Source of the DNA: Sulfitobacter sp. S190
GTDB lineage: Bacteria > Pseudomonadota > Alphaproteobacteria > Rhodobacterales > Rhodobacteraceae
NCBI RefSeq assembly: GCF_025141935.1
Contig: NZ_CP081120.1
Location: 3,452,040 to 3,516,039 of the forward strand
DNA length: 64,000 nucleotides
Reading direction: 5' to 3'
Below are positions 63,552 to 64,000 of this stretch, in pieces (within the stretch, counting starts at the first letter, position 1; the number at the start of each line of letters is the position of its first letter). The notes below the pieces were generated by a model. It ran no database searches, was not told the DNA's origin, and saw nothing but the letters and a program-made list of their open reading frames with translations. Made by a program: the position numbers and the translations under genes.

Positions 63552-64000
63552 CTTTCTGTGGCCGTTCTGCACAGCCGCAGAGATTCTTTTCCAGCAATCC
63601 CAGAGTCAACAAATAGTTTGTGTTGAAAGGGCCGCTGACCCCTTGCTACGAAGGCTGTGCGATTCACATCGCGGGGGGACAGGCCCACACGTTCCGTCGG
63701 TATATTGCTAGAGGTATCGATCAAACGAAGGGCGCTTCCTTGCATCCGGAAGAGGTGCATCACGAAGTCTGCGGATTGTGCTGCCAGCACATTTGCCTGT
63801 CACGAAATATACCGAACGGTGGCGTTCGGAGCGTCGACGTGCACCTGCACACCGGGCGCCCCTGCCACTTTAGTTGTTAAGACGTCCGAAGGACTGTGGC
63901 CGGATACCGATGGGACCGGACTGGCCGCGCTATGTCATTTGGAGGGCTTGTTGGGATGTATGCCGCGGGGGCGGCTTTGTTGAAGGGCGGAATGTTGTAC
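63552..64000. other. 449 bases without a supported gene, presumed dnaA-upstream region
   Basis: Short open frames on both strands have no ribosome site or recognisable product. There is an imperfect inverted repeat around 63605-63626 (TCAACA...TGTTGA). No clear cluster of DnaA boxes (TTWTNCACA) is seen; the best near-match is CGATTCACA at 63660-63668. The location after rpsT suggests the dnaA leader, perhaps near oriC, but this is inference from gene order. Confidence 0.4.

Noticed and set aside
63660..63668. CGATTCACA as a DnaA box
   Set aside because: Two mismatches to TTWTNCACA and no neighbouring boxes, so not evidence for the origin.
63620..63880. 86-codon plus-strand open frame right of rpsT
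   Set aside because: No ribosome site and no recognisable product; composition looks non-coding.
1..64000. CRISPR arrays, tRNA or rRNA genes, insertion sequences, prophage or toxin-antitoxin pairs
   Set aside because: Reading both strands showed no spaced direct repeats, cloverleaf-like intergenic segments, transposases or integrases.

Overview
The window looks like a chromosomal segment of a Roseobacter-clade alphaproteobacterium (Rhodobacterales). Supporting signs are the high G+C coding style, the flaF-flbT-DUF1217 flagellin module typical of this group, a FlhA/FlhB/FliR export cluster tightly coupled by ATGA overlaps, an IalB-family protein, and the order ubiB-ubiE / mutM - enoyl-CoA hydratase - rpsT at the right end, which in Rhodobacterales normally leads into dnaA. 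The right edge is therefore probably close to the chromosomal origin (inference; dnaA itself is not visible). No rRNA, tRNA, CRISPR array, insertion sequence or prophage was recognised. The genes read as host backbone.

Layout. (1) 1-16972: most of a flagellar gene cluster: export apparatus (flhA, fliR, flhB, fliQ, fliI), rod/ring/hook parts (flgB, flgC, fliE, flgF, flgG, flgA, flgH, flgD, fliK, a short flgJ-like protein), fliL, the flagellin gene with its alphaproteobacterial regulators flaF and flbT, and small chaperone-like proteins. A good sigma-54-type -24/-12 element and a CtrA-like box lie upstream of flagellin. (2) 16969-29361: a polyamine island. Two complete potABCD-like ABC transporters run divergently from a 234-bp control region bearing two copies of a 14-bp palindromic site; an amine oxidoreductase and a putrescine-type aminotransferase accompany them, so uptake and catabolism are encoded together. 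(3) 29370-36011: lytic transglycosylase, WYL regulator with divergent GST gene, RNase R, GNAT, dapE. (4) 36274-39364: two tandem Hint-domain proteins coupled to a FosX-like fosfomycin hydrolase. (5) 39355-46445: small stress/secreted proteins, dapD, a thioredoxin-fold protein, a LOG-family protein, the KtrAB-type potassium system, rlmN. (6) 46553-53671: ialB, asparaginase, then the serine pathway serB / serC-serA, with a probable serC leader RNA and a strong terminator. (7) 53690-58924: App1-like phosphatase, the threonine-to-glycine operon kbl-tdh with an XRE-cupin regulator upstream, and a thiolase. (8) 59004-63499: ubiB, ubiE, mutM, enoyl-CoA hydratase, rpsT. (9) 63552-64000: no convincing gene; presumed dnaA-upstream DNA.

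Most genes are ordinary members of known families. The things most worth a second look are the Hint-Hint-FosX operon (the second Hint domain has Ser where the nucleophilic Cys should be), the shared palindromic control region of the polyamine island and its two enlarged permeases, a threonine dehydrogenase lacking all four structural-zinc cysteines, a small gene whose ribosome-binding site lies inside a 13-bp hairpin, and the flagellin promoter. I did not find a clearly new multi-gene defence or mobile system.
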